Of a stretch of DNA of 64,000 nt, positions 12,297 to 49,455 are shown in pieces (within the stretch, counting starts at the first letter, position 1; each line of letters opens with the position of its first letter). Origin of the DNA: Meloidogyne chitwoodi (Eukaryota; Nematoda; Chromadorea; Rhabditida; Meloidogynidae); NCBI GenBank assembly GCA_015183035.1, contig JACZZP010000010.1:434001-498000 (forward strand), written 5' to 3'. The position numbers were made by a program, and so were the translations under genes. Under the pieces are notes generated by a model. The model did no database searches. It was not told where the DNA came from and saw only the letters and a list, made by a program, of their open reading frames with translations.

Positions 12297-12394
12297 GACA
12301 ACAATTATAGTGATGATAAAGATTTGGGTTACTCGTTATGTTAATGACGTAAATCATTGAGTCAAATCCTAGTATGTTTCGGTCTTGAATGACG

Positions 12395-12481
12395 GACTGG
12401 CTTTTATACTATCATAAACTTGCCTGTTTTTATAGTAACATTCCAACTTGATCATATAAAACTATAAAAACCCAGCCATTT
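12395..12481 (+). promoter_or_regulatory. Conserved promoter block of family copy A
   Basis: This block, with GGCTTTTATACTATCATAA, TTCCAACTTGATCATA and a TATA box (TATAAAAA at 12473), recurs upstream of all four family copies. The TATA box is about 85 bp before the ATG. Confidence 0.75.
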
Positions 12482-12557
12482 TCTTCACTCTAACCCCACA
12501 AAATCTTCATCTAAACTGCGCCAACATTGTCTACATCAAAACAAACAACAACACTTC

Positions 12558-14256
12558 ATGCTCTCCCGTTGCCTGCATCCAATGGAGCTCGACACCGGAC
12601 CTTGGCCAAAAAACAATTCTGTGCTCTCTGCTGCTGCTGTTTGCCACATTCTTTGTGCTTGGAGTATCCGGACAGACCGAAATCGTTGGACTTGGCAAAC
12701 ACACGCTGCTGAAGGATGGTAAAGTGATTCTCAACACGAGCAAGGACTACAACTATGTTGCCGTCAAGAAGAGCATCGATCTTAACAAGCACAAAATTCT
12801 CTTTCCGGATTCCTGCGATGTTACAATCAAAGATGGCTTCATGTAAGAATTTTTATTTATTTATTTTTAATTTAAAGATTTATTCATTTTTCCAGTGAAC
12901 TTAAGTACGAAGGCAAATTGTGCACTGTGGATCTGCTTAGCGACAAAAATGAAATGATCGAGTTCAAGGCCGGAGTGAGAGATAAAGCAGGCAAAGCAGG
13001 ACCCAGCGGCTGTTTTGGCTCTAATAGAATTGAAAGCTATATTAATGTGTACGTTTTTATTTATTATTTCTTTATTTTTAAATACTTAAAATTGTTTTTT
13101 TAGTCTACCCTTCATCTACAGCAGAAACAACGAAGAAATCGAAAAATTCAGCATTACCGGGCCTAAAGTGGTTGATAAAGCGTGTGTCAAGGACAAGTGT
13201 ATTGGCGGCGATTGCTTGAATTGGACGTCTCTTGAAATTTCATGGTATAAAAGGAATGATGGATTACTTGTTGCTTACACCCATTTAAGTATGATACATT
13301 TAAATGTTTATATCTAACATAATTATTTTAGTTCGCGATGTTGATAAGGGAATTGCTAAGCATAGTTCTAAGGAAAACAAAAAAGAAACGACTCTCGATT
13401 TGGTGATAGAAGCGGAGAAGATCAAAATTAAAGAGGAAGATGATATTCTCTATCCAAAAAATGCTGTTTGTGCTTCAAAGGACAATCCAATCGCCAAACC
13501 AGTTGCATGGACAATCAACAATACACTTCTAAAGGATGAATATTTGCTTGTCTTCAGCTTGCTTCCAACAAGTGTTTCTAAAGTATTCAATGGATTTGAA
13601 CTCTTAAATGATCCTCCACCATCTGGGCCGTCATGTGAACTCTTCATCCAATTTGTAAGTTTTTACATTTATAAAAGACCAAAAATTTTATTTTTATTCA
13701 GAATACCACGTACTATCGTCTACTTTCTGCCATGCCTACTCCAACCTGTACAGCAACATCAACTCAAACTACGACTTCTACAACGGAAGCTCCTTCAACT
13801 ACTACAACATCATGTCCTACAGTGAAATCGGAACCGGTTACAACAGCGACAAAACCTACAACGACAACACGTCCAACAGAAAAAACATGCCCTGAAGGAT
13901 CAAATGTTCCTTATGTGCTTCTTGTAATTTTCCTTGTTGTTGTGAGTCTATGTGTTGGTGGCATTGCGACATGGTTCTGGATTAAGCAGATGGATACAGA
14001 GAAAGAAGTTAAAAAGCCAGAACAAGCAGAAGACGCGGACAAAACCTTACGTTCTCTTTATGATGCTGAGGTAAAGAAAAAGGGCCCTGTTGCTGTTGGA
14101 ACATTTGAGAAATGGAAAGAGAATGTTGAGAAGCCAAAAGCTAAAACATTGACGTTAGAGGTGTTAGAGCTGGATAAGAGCGGAGAGATGAAGTCCAAAG
14201 TAGAGAATGAAGTTAAGGGAGGAAGTACTACATCGAAAACGAACACTAATATCTGA
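12558..14256 (+). CDS. Family copy A: type I membrane protein, leader frameshifted
   Basis: No known family is recognised. Exons are 12558-12842, 12896-13048, 13104-13288, 13332-13654 and 13702-14256. By comparison with the other copies the protein has a signal peptide ending near VSGQ, an ectodomain of roughly 265 residues with several cysteines, a Thr-rich stalk, one membrane span (about VLLVIFLVVVSLCVGGIATW) and a basic/acidic cytoplasmic tail with the module KKKGPVAVGTFEKWK. The first exon has one more base than the frame allows: a run of six A at 12608-12613 shifts the leader out of frame relative to copies B, C and D. This copy is therefore either a pseudogene or has a consensus error there. 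No alternative in-frame ATG was found. The short tail groups it with copy C. Confidence 0.7.
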
Positions 14257-14570
14257 ATGTGACAACAAAAGAGGGAAGGAGGGAGATGATAATAATGATA
14301 TATAAATATATTCACTTCGAAATATGTAATTGTGTTCTATATACAAGTATTGTTCTATTATATCCATTGTCCTTTATCTCTAAACTATATATATTTGTAT
14401 GCCTATTGTTTCTATGTATGTATTATATATATTTGTATTTGATTGTATATATGTTGTAAATGTATAATAAATAAATAAATGTTTGTTGAATGTTTTGTTT
14501 TTTGAGTTTGTATTAATTTTAAGTTTTATTAAGTTTGAATAGTTAAGAGCACTTAAAAACTTAAGTCTTC
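14257..14570 (+). other. Conserved 3' flank of family copy A
   Basis: This sequence, with TGCCTATTGTTTCTAT and AATAAATAAATGTTTGTTGAA (the latter near 14468; AATAAA is a poly-A signal candidate), is nearly repeated after copies B, C and D. The duplicated unit therefore includes 3' flank. Confidence 0.7.
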
Positions 14571-15029
14571 TGTTAGTTATTAATTAGTGAGATTTTTATA
14601 ATCCATTAAATTATGTTTGAGTTACTTACAATTGAAATTTTAAAAATGATTTATATTTTATACTTTTCAGTTTATTAACCGGGGGTGGCAAAATATATGC
14701 AAAATTAAGAGTGAAATGCATAAAATTATGGCGAGAATCGAAAAATAAATTGGAAAAATTATTATTTTATAAAAAATGTTATTTTAATTAGAATCTTCAT
14801 CTTATCCCTCCTAAAGTTGGAGATAGAGACTCTAATTTAAATATAAAATATTATATATTAATTAATTAATGATCACAAAATTAATAATTGAGAGTAGATT
14901 AAAAGGAAAATAATAAGTAATTGGGACAATTAAAAAAATTATACTAATAAAAATGTGTCAGGGGAAATAGTAGAAAAGAAATAATATCAAAAGGAAAAAA
15001 AGAAAGGATTTTGTCTTCTTCACCGATTA
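14571..15029. other. Convergent intergenic gap
   Basis: AT-rich, gene-free space between the 3' ends of copy A (+) and the PKC gene (-). Nothing else is recognised. Confidence 0.6.
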
Positions 15030-40563
<25,534 letters not shown>

Positions 40564-40752
40564 TTTTTTTAAATTATTTAAAAAAAATATTTATTTAATT
40601 AATTTATTAATTTTATCTGAAATTAAAAAATTAAAAATTAAATAATAATTTTTAATTAAATTATATAATTGAGGAAATTGTGTGTTTGTCCTGTTTTTAT
40701 AGACAGGTGATTGGGGGAAGGAAAATGAAGGGTTTTTATAGTAAGGTTTGCA

Positions 40753-40870
40753 ACTTGAAAATAAACTTGAACTTATAACTTGAACTTAGAACTTGAAAAT
40801 AACTTGAAAATAAACTTGAACTTAGAACTTGAAAATAAAGTTGATATTAAAGATTAAACTTGAAATTTGA
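40753..40870. repeat. AACTTGAA/AACTTGAAAATA tandem repeat
   Basis: Irregular tandem copies of AACTTGAACTTA and AACTTGAAAATA over about 120 bp, roughly 200 bp upstream of the proposed PKC start codon. Confidence 0.75.
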
Positions 40871-42195
40871 TTAAACTTATGTTTTTTGCCAATAGGTGTA
40901 TTGTTTTGTGATAGAAATGTTTTAAATTAATGTTTTTGTTTTATTTTGTTTGGTGTTTTGAATTAAAGAAGTCTGAACCAATAATGGATAAGTTTATTTA
41001 TGTTTTGTGTTTTTGTTTTGTTCTCAAGGAATGTTTATAAGTATGTATGTTTTTATTGTTCATGTTATTTTAAGTTAGTGTGTTTTTGCTAACTGAGAAG
41101 GGCGACCAAATCCGCTAGTTTTAAAAAAATTGAAAAAAATATATAAAATAAATTAAATAAAATTAAATAAAAATAATAAGGGGAAATTTTTATTTAATTT
41201 TTATTTTTAAATTAATTAATTAAATATATTTAAAAATTAATTTAATTTTTTATTTTTAAATAAGTGAATAATTAAATATTTATTTTATTTTATTTTAACA
41301 TTTAAAAAAAAATAATTTTTTTTATGACTTCGACATTTGTGAGAAAATATGATTAATAAATATTTTTAAATTTTTTTTAATTAAAAATATTAAAAATATA
41401 TTTTTTTATTTTTTTAAGCTAAAAATTAAATAAATATTTTTACTTTAAAAAATAAAAAATTAAAAAAAAATTGAGTAAATTAAAAAAATAAAAAAGGGCA
41501 AAATGACACCCTGTTAACCTTAAAAAAATAAAAACTCGATATTTTTGTATTATTAAATGTGAAAAAAAAAATAAAATAAATTGAAAAAAAGTGCTTAAAA
41601 ATAAGGAAATATAATCCAATAAAAAAAATTTTTTTTTAATAAAAATTTTTTTTGAAAAAAAAATAATTAAAAAAAAATATTGAAAAAAATCAAAAAATGA
41701 TTAAAAATAAATTAATTAAATTTTAAAAATAATATTTTTATTAATAAAATAAATTTTAAAATAGTATAAAAAAAATATTCTTTTAATTGTTCGTAGATTA
41801 ATTTTTTTTTAAATAAATTGTCTATAAATATAAATAAATTCATTAAAAATCCAAAAAATAATTTTAAAAAGAGGAATTTATTTTATTTGATATTTATTAA
41901 TTAAAGCAACAATTAATTGATTTTTTAAACATTTGACACTTTTTTTAAATCATTCATTTAAATTAATAAAAATAAATTGGGACCAATTGTCTCATTTTTT
42001 AAATGAGAAAAAGTGTCAAAAAATTCGTTTATTTTTTTTTCTTTTTTTGAACACTTCCGTTAAATATTTTTAAAAAAGCAAATCTAATTTTAAGAAAAAA
42101 AAAACTCTCTTTCTATCGTTTAAAATAAATTTATTATCAAATAATAGAGAGGATATATTTATTTATTTATTAGAGATGTTCAAAGCAGTGATTAG
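40871..42195. other. AT-rich intergenic
   Basis: No gene or structured element is recognised. It lies between the PKC 5' end and the tandem MITEs. Confidence 0.55.
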
Positions 42196-42299
42196 CAGTG
42201 ATTGGAAGGTCATACCAACATCATACTCATACCTCATACTCATACTCATACCTCGGTATGAAGTATGAGTATGAGCAAAATTGAAAATTCCAATCACTG
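42196..42299. mobile_element. hAT-like MITE, family 2-related, 104 bp
   Basis: The ends are CAGTGATTGG and CCAATCACTG; the centre is a TCATACTCATACC palindromic cluster. The flanks are exact 8-bp copies of gtgattag (42188-42195 and 42300-42307). The right copy also serves as the left flank of the next MITE. Confidence 0.8.
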
Positions 42300-42307
42300 G
42301 TGATTAG

Positions 42308-42590
42308 CAGTGATCGGCAAGTTCCAGTTCCGGAACTTCATTTTTAATTTTCATAGTTCCAGTTCCGGAACTGGAACTACGAAACTACCAAAATTCTGGA
42401 ACTGGTTTGGAAGTGGAACTGGTTGATTATTGGCACTGGAACTTGTTCCAGAACTAGTTCCGGAACTGGCCCGGAACTAGTTCCTCACCCCACAATAGTT
42501 CTGGAACTGGAACTGGAACTATGAAAATTCAAAGACAAGTTCTGGAACTAGAACTAGTTCCGTTGAAATTTTGGAACTTGCCGATCACTG
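42308..42590. mobile_element. hAT-like MITE, family 2, copy 3
   Basis: The ends are CAGTGATCGGCAAGTTCC and its complement, and the interior is GTTCC/GGAAC-rich like the copies at 3869 and 8374. The flanks are gtgattag (42300-42307) and atgattag (42591-42598), 7 of 8 matching. Confidence 0.8.
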
Positions 42591-42730
42591 ATGATTAGGG
42601 GAAAGTTTAAGTTAAGGAACCTGGAAATACTAAACTAATAAATTTATATAATGTTTGAAACTGGAACTGGTTGATACGTTGAATTTTTTTCAAAATTTAT
42701 GTTTCGAAGATTATTTAATTTGCATTTTAC

Positions 42731-43436
42731 AGGTGACCAGAAAGTAATGAGACACTTTAATTTTCCATAACTTTTTTTATAGTTAATATTTTTAAATAAT
42801 TTTAAACCCATTTTATAGCCCTTTCAATTCTCTATTATAAATACAAAATTTGTGATTATTTGGACGGTGATCAAAAAAGTTATAGAATTTTCCGTAAGGT
42901 ATACCAAATTTTCCTCCACAAAAATTCACTTGTAGCTCAACATTAAAAAGTCCGATTCGTGAGATCACAAAAGAATTCAGTCAAGCTCACTTTCAAGTTG
43001 GACCAATTTTTAATATTAAAGCTGTAACTCTGGAGTGGAAGGCTGTGAGTAGATGTAAATCGATATTGGGTGAATTAAATGAATTTTCATTTTGGGAGTG
43101 TTGCTCGAAAATATATAACTCTCCAAACTTAAGCCAAAAAATTTTTTTAATTTTATAATTTTGAAGAACACAGATCCCTCTAAATTCCAAAAAAAAATTT
43201 AAGTCAATCTCTCCATCCATTCTCATTTTATAATTTTTGAAACACAAAAAGAGGTTTTCATTCATTTTTTGACCCTGTATAAAAGCAGAAAGTCGGAATC
43301 TCTTAAACTCTTGATATTTCTTAATCTCTAATTAGTTCTCTATCATATTATCTTTGTTTTATTACGATAACATAATTTTGAATAAAGTTATGATTTTAAT
43401 AAGTTGTGTAACTTACTCTTTTGGGTCACCCTGTAT
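42731..43436. mobile_element. Mariner-like non-autonomous element
   Basis: The ends CAGGTGACCAGAAAGTAATG and, reversed, CAGGGTGACCCAAAAGAGTA match the CAGG(G)TG(A)CC style of mariner ends. TA lies at both junctions, as expected for Tc1/mariner insertion. No transposase frame is visible in the ~700 bp interior, so this is a deletion derivative. Confidence 0.65.
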
Positions 43437-43601
43437 TTAAATAAATATAATTTTTAAAAAAACTCTTTTTAATAAATTGACTGTTTTTCACAAAATAAGG
43501 ACGACAACGAGAGATTCAAAAATTAATAATATTAAAATTTTAATTTTAAAAAATTAAAAAAAATTTTTGAGATCAAAATTATTTTTCTTTTTTAATTTTA
43601 T

Positions 43602-45517
43602 TTAACGTCTGCCAGAACCACCACCAAGCAAAACATCATCAGCAGGATTACCGTCACCCCATTGTTGTAATGTACATTGTACTGGAGAGAAAAAACCTTA
43701 AAAATGAATTTTTTGAATTTTTGAAATTTTTTGAAATTTTTTGAAAATTTTTTAAAATTAATTTTTACAATTTCTGTCATATTTTTTGGCCAAAAAAGGA
43801 GTTTCTTGTTGTTGTTTAAATGCCAATTGTTCTAAAGAATTTAAATCTCGTCTTCTTTTGCGTTGTTTTTCATTAATTTGCATTATTTTAGGCTCAAAAA
43901 GTTGTAATAATAATTGTTCATTATTATCTTCTAGTGGAAAAAGAGCTGTTTGGCCAGCAGAATTTCTAAATTTAAAAAAAAAAATAAATTTTAAAAATTA
44001 AAAAAATTTTTAAAAAATAAATTCTAAATTTTCTAATTTAATTGCAAAGTCCATTTATTCGCAAAAAAAAAAATTTTAAATATCTTTAATTAATTTTAAT
44101 TTTGTAAAAATATTTTCTTGCGAATAAATGGACTGTGCAATTAAAATAAAAAATTTTAAAATAATTAAAAAAAAATTTAAATTAGAGATAACCAAAATTT
44201 TTATTTCTAAATTTTTTTTTCTATTTTTATAAATTATTTTCTACCTTAAAATTACTAAATTAACTTTTTTTGGAATATTTTTATTTTTCAATAAATTTTA
44301 ATTTTTTTTCTATTTTTAGAAAAAAATATTCAAAATAAAAAATTTAGCAAGTTTTTTAAATTATTTAAATTAAAAATTTATTTTTCCAAAAATATTTGTG
44401 AATTTTATATTACTTTAAAAAAATAAATATTTTAATTAAATATTTATTAATTTTTAAACAATAGAAATTATTAATTATTAATATTTTTGCATAAATTTAT
44501 TTTTTTAATTAAAAAAAAATATTTAATCTACTTCCATTTTTGTAAAAAATAAAAAAATAATTTTTTAAAAATTTTTTTAATTTATTTTTGCAAAAAAAAC
44601 ACTTTTTGTAACTAAAATAAAATTAAAGACGTCAAAAAGGCTCGAACTCAGTTGGCTTTGCTAGAAGAACTAACGCTCTACCCACTACACCAAAAGAACT
44701 CTTATACTCTTTTTTGTTTTTATTTGAATAAGAAAAAATATGTTTTTATTAAATGAAGGATATTATTAAATTTCTCTTATTTATTTAAAGGCTATTATAT
44801 AATTTATTTTTTTTCTTTTTTATATTTATATCTTTCATTTATCTTTCCTACAAAAAAAAAAAAATTATAAATTCTTTTTAGTAAAATTTTGTAAATATAA
44901 ATAAAAAAAAAAACTTTTAAAAATACTAAAAATAAAAGAAAATAATAAATAATTAAATACAAAAAGGGGAAAAACTTAAACTAAATAATAGACCATTTTT
45001 TACCTTAAAAAAGTCTCTTCTATTGGAGAGGTTTTTTAGTTTTTAAATAAATTAGAGGTAATTAATAGGGTGTTTTTAAACACTTTTTTTAAATTTTTTA
45101 CCTAATTATAAAATTTAAATGAAAAAAACACTGTCCGGGAACTTGTGTCTTCTTTAGCTACACACCCCATTTATTCGCAAAGAAAAATATTTTTATCTTT
45201 TAAGTCATTGGGTGTAAAAATGTTTTCTTTTGCGAATAAATGGGGCGTGTAAAAATATACAAAAAAAATTTAAAAAATTCTCACTGCCCAATTTACCGCT
45301 TCTTTAATTAATTTTTAAAAATTAATTAATTAAATTACCTTAAAATAGTAGCCAAATAAATTTCTTTGTTATTATCAATAGGCATAGAATCAATTGTTTC
45401 CATAAAATTAAAAATAAGCAAAAAAGTCCAAATAAAAATCATTAAAAAATTAAATAAATTTTTATTATTATTATTTGAAGAAAATGAAGAAAATAAAAAA
45501 TTAATAAAATTGGACAT
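43602..45517 (-). CDS. Allatostatin-C/somatostatin-like neuropeptide precursor (probable)
   Basis: Three exons, 45339-45517, 43769-43965 and 43602-43696, join in frame to 156 aa. The N-terminus has a hydrophobic segment (MIFIWTFLLIFNF, residues about 26-38), so the signal peptide may start at the internal Met-26 rather than Met-1. The middle has a strong basic cleavage site (QRKRRRD). Near the C-terminus KKYDRNCFFSPVQCTL gives the peptide. The two cysteines are six residues apart, as in allatostatin-C (C-YFNPIS-C), with an aromatic pair and Pro at matching positions; a disulfide loop is therefore expected. The peptide would act as a secreted neuromodulator on a somatostatin/allatostatin-C-type receptor. 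The Gly-rich tail before the stop (LLGGGSGRR) is unusual. The family call is inferred from the core motif only. The introns hold an ATTTATTCGC MITE pair and a tRNA-like relic. Confidence 0.6.
44040..44142. mobile_element. ATTTATTCGC hairpin MITE, diverged copy
   Basis: The ends pair as AATTGCAAAGTCCATTTATT with GGACTGTGCAATT, keeping the ATTTATTCGC core. It lies in the intron of the neuropeptide-like gene. Confidence 0.6.
44632..44702 (-). pseudogene. tRNA-like relic
   Basis: Read on the minus strand it has an A-box-like TGGTGTAGTGG and a B-box-like GAGTTCGAGCC at suitable spacing, with GGTAGAGC between. The anticodon arm can pair only with a 5-base loop and the T and acceptor stems do not pair well. 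I therefore call it a decayed tRNA or tRNA-derived repeat, not a working tRNA. Confidence 0.4.
45153..45251. mobile_element. ATTTATTCGC hairpin MITE, copy near neuropeptide gene
   Basis: The arms TACACACCCCATTTATTCGC and GCGAATAAATGGGGCGTGTA face each other, about 90 bp in all. It is in intron 1 of the neuropeptide-like gene, about 90 bp from exon 1. Confidence 0.7.
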
Positions 45518-48500
45518 TTTGAAATATTTTTATTTTGTCCTAAAAAATAAAAAATTAATAAAATGATGATATTTAATTATTAGAGTAATTCATCAATTTT
45601 TTTATAAAATTTATTTTTTTAATGAGAGAAAATAAATTATATATGGAATTTATGGAAATTTAATTTGAAAAGGTCGTCTATTAAAAAAAATAAAAAATTA
45701 TTTTTAGAAAAATATTAAAGGGTAAAATATTTATTTTTAAATAAATAAATATTTAAAAATAAATAAAATAATTTTTAAATTAATAAAATATTTCAATTTA
45801 ATTTTTTAAAAATAAAACTAGGAAAAATAAGTGAAAATTTTCCAAAAATTTGTCGTTTTTTGCCTACAACTTTTTTTTAAATTTACCAAAAAATCTCATT
45901 TTTTGGGTATTTTGTAGTTCATTAACTGCTCTATTAAATGGTACCAAAAACACCCAAAAATACCTAATGGTCCATTTGTTATGATTTTTGGCGCTCAGTT
46001 GGATTTGTTTGGGAAAAGGTTGATTTACAGGGTATTTTCGAGTTTAAATTAATTTTTTTTTAATTTTTTTATTACTGAAAAAATTTAATAAACACCGAAA
46101 TTCAAAAAACAAATAAATTTAAATTAAATTTAAATTAAATTAAAATTAAAAAAAAATTATTTTATGCCAAAAAATATTTTTTTTTTAATTTATTTTATTA
46201 AAAATTAATTTTTTAATTTTTTTAAAAATTATTAAATTATTTATTTTATTTTATTTTTGCACAAAAGAATAATAAATAAATATAATAAAATATTTAAAAA
46301 GTGTTTTATTAAAAAAAGAGAGAATTTTATTATTTTTTAGTTGTCAGTCCACACCCTCTCGCATAAAAGAAATGCCAATATTTGCAATAAAATTAATATT
46401 TTTTATTTAAAAAATATTAATATTAATAATTTAATAGAAGAATATATTTATTTGACATATTTTAGCAAATAAAAATATTAAAAGGGAAAGTTGTGTTGCA
46501 TCGGGGTAAAGTTAAAAAAAATTAAAAATTTGAGAAAAATGAAAACTTTTAAATTTTAAATTTATTTCTAAATATTCTCCAAAGTGTTTTCTATTTTCTC
46601 CAAAAATTTTAAAATTTTTGGTTTTGTAGAAGCAAAGTTAGAAGTAAAAAGGTTAATTAGGTGAGAGGCGACGCTTGCCCAAAGTTGATTTTTTGCTTAT
46701 AACTGCCCTTATAGTTAACCTAAAATTCTGAAATTTTCAGAATATTTAGCTAACACTATTAAACCCATTAAATAAAAATTTGAGAGTTGTAGGACCTAAT
46801 AGGGCCATTTTATAAAATTTTTAGTAACGCTACCTTTTTAAATTTTAGAGGGTAATATTTAATAAAAATAATAAAAATAGGTAATTTTAAATGAAAAATA
46901 TTATTTTTTAAATTTTTTAGAAGATAAAATGAATATATTTTAAAATAAATAATGCAACTATTTAAATATTAATAAATTTATTATTTTCCTATACACACCT
47001 CTTATAGTTATTTTTAGAAAATATTAATAAAAATAAATTAAAAAATATTTTCGAGAGATTTGTGGGAGTGGAAAAAATGGGAAAAAATAAAATAATAATA
47101 TTTATAACCCTAAAGGCTATAAATGATTTTTTTTAAATTAAATTTTATTTTTTTTTTAAATGATGTGAAGAAAATAAAAATAAATAAATATTATTAATTT
47201 TAAGGAAAAAATAAAATTAAAAAATTAAAAATAAATTTAAATTAATTATATTAAATTAATTTTATCAAAAAAAAATAAATAAAAATAATTATTTTTATTT
47301 TTTAATTAATTTTATTTAATTTTACCCCTATTTGAAAATAATATTTATTTAATTTTTTAATTAAAAAAATTAAATAAATTTTAAAAATATTTCATTTTTA
47401 GTTTATAAAATTTAATGTTTTAAATTAAATTTTATTAAAACCAAAAATTAAAAATAAAAAAGAAATTTAAAAAATATTTTTTTAAAATAAAAAATAAAAA
47501 TTAATAATTATTTTAATTTAATTTATAAAAAAAATATTTTTTTAAATAATTTAAATTAAAAAAAAATAAATTAAAAAATAATATTTACTTCAAAAATAAA
47601 ATAATTATTTAATTATAAAAAAAAGTTTTTTTAAATATATTTACTATTTAATTAATTTTTTTATTAAAAAAAAATAAACAATTATTTTTTTAATTAAATG
47701 GCAACAGAAAAAATAAAAAAATAAAAAAAATATTTAAGAATTAATTACAAAAAATAAATAAATTTTAAAAAAAATATTTTTTTTAATTTTGAAAAAAAAT
47801 AAAATTAAAATTAATAAAAAAAATAAATTAATTAAAAAAAATATTTTAATTAATTTAAATTAATATTTAATTTTTAAATATTTTTTATAATTTAAAAAAA
47901 AATATTATTTTTTTAAATCTGAAGAAGAAATTTTTTTTTTAATTTTTAAAAAATAAAAAATTAATTTTTTATTTATTCTTTTCAATTTTTAAATTTTGAC
48001 ATTTTATTTTTTTACACTTGAATAATTTTAAAAAATAATAATATTATTTTTTTAAAAATTAAAATAAAAGAAAATAACAAAAATTAAATAATAAAATTAA
48101 ATTTAAATTAATTAAAAAAAAATTATTTTAGAGTCTAACATTGGTATTTTAATTAATTAATAATGTTTTTATCATTTCCTTTTATTAATAATTTCAGACA
48201 AAATGTGTAAAGGACATAATGGTCAGACACTAATTTATTGGAATATTTAATTAATGTGCCCCCCGTCGAGTTTTTTGAATAAAAAATAAAAAAAGGGTCC
48301 TCTCCCCATCAAGTACTAATTTCCCTTCTCACCCCCCGTCCGTCCCCGCTAATATTTTTCTTCCCGTGCCGATTAAAAAGCTTTCCCCCGCTCTACCGGG
48401 GACAAAAAAATAAAATAATTAATTAATTAATAATCTTTTTAATAAATTCAATTCAAAAAATTAAAATAAAAAAATGACGTTTTTCACATACTTTATAAAG

Positions 48501-48884
48501 TATTTATTTAATAATGTATTTATATTTAAATAATTAAGACAAGGCAAAATTGTATTTCCGGAATATTTTATTGTGCACAAAAAAAAAAATTTTTTTTTTT
48601 TTTAATTTAAAATTTATTTAAGAAATAAATAAAAGAAATAATAATATTTTTTTATTTAAAAAAAAATAAATTCTTTGGCCTATTTTATTAAATATTTATT
48701 TGTGTTTTGCTGTCTTTAATGTACTAAAAATATATAAAATAATTTAATTATTTTATTAAATTCTCTTCCTTTTAAATTACCAAAAAAATTTAAAAAAAAA
48801 ATAAATAAAAATCAAAAGTCAAGAAAAAAAATAATAAAAATGATGTTTTTATTTTTAAATATATTTATGAAGAGAAAATGGGTA
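45518..48884. other. AT-rich intergenic with repeat fragments
   Basis: No gene is recognised. About 45836-46010 holds a half copy of the palindromic MITE at 6475 (GCGCTCAGTTGG end). About 46620-46830 resembles 4850-5030 (TATAGTTAACC..AAAATT, AGGACC). About 48259-48405 is a GC-rich GTCCCCG-family copy ending CTACCGGGGACAAA. Confidence 0.5.
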
Positions 48885-49455
48885 CACCCCATTCTGCCGC
48901 AGACCTTTCTGCCGCGTGTATATCATTTTCATCAAAAACAAACTAACTTTTAAAAACGGACGAATTATATATCATTCGAAAGAGCTCGTCGAGCTGAGCT
49001 GAATGCCACTAAAAATAATCCGCGGAAACAACTATAAACCAAATTACAGACCCCAAAAAATGAAAAAACCATAGGGGGGAGTAAGCTCATATTTGGGTGA
49101 AAAATTCGAATATTAGTATGATAGCTCATTCGATAGGTCTCTTCGAGACCTATCGAATGAGACAAAAATTGTCTTGATTGAACGATTTTGAACAAAGTTA
49201 TGAAGGATCGAAGTTTGCTGGGCCAAACATGGACTTATTGGGAGTGTTTTATGACTTCTTCATTTGGGAGCCCATCTCTCGTTGGCTTTTTGGTACATGC
49301 GTTATTCTACGGCGCAAAGTACAACAAAATAATTAATTCAGTGAAAATAATTAAGTGCAGCCGCGGTAATCACTTTGAAGAGCTTACTCCCCCCTATGGT
49401 TTTCCAATTTTCAGGACTAATGATATACACGCAGCAGAATGGGCATGCGACAAAA
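48885..49455. mobile_element. Foldback element, CCCATTCTGC ends
   Basis: The outer arms (CCCCATTCTGCCGC and GCAGCAGAATGGGCAT) pair, as do GTGTATATCATT / AATGATATACAC. The interior shares long stretches with the element at 19612-20655: GGTCCAACTTTG-type block, GCAGCCGCGGTAATCAC, and TTTTGAACAAAGTTATGA. Its two open frames are element sequence, not genes. Confidence 0.7.

Noticed and set aside
44632..44702. Functional tRNA gene
   Set aside because: Box A and B-like words exist but the T and acceptor stems fail to pair and the anticodon loop is too short; listed only as a relic.
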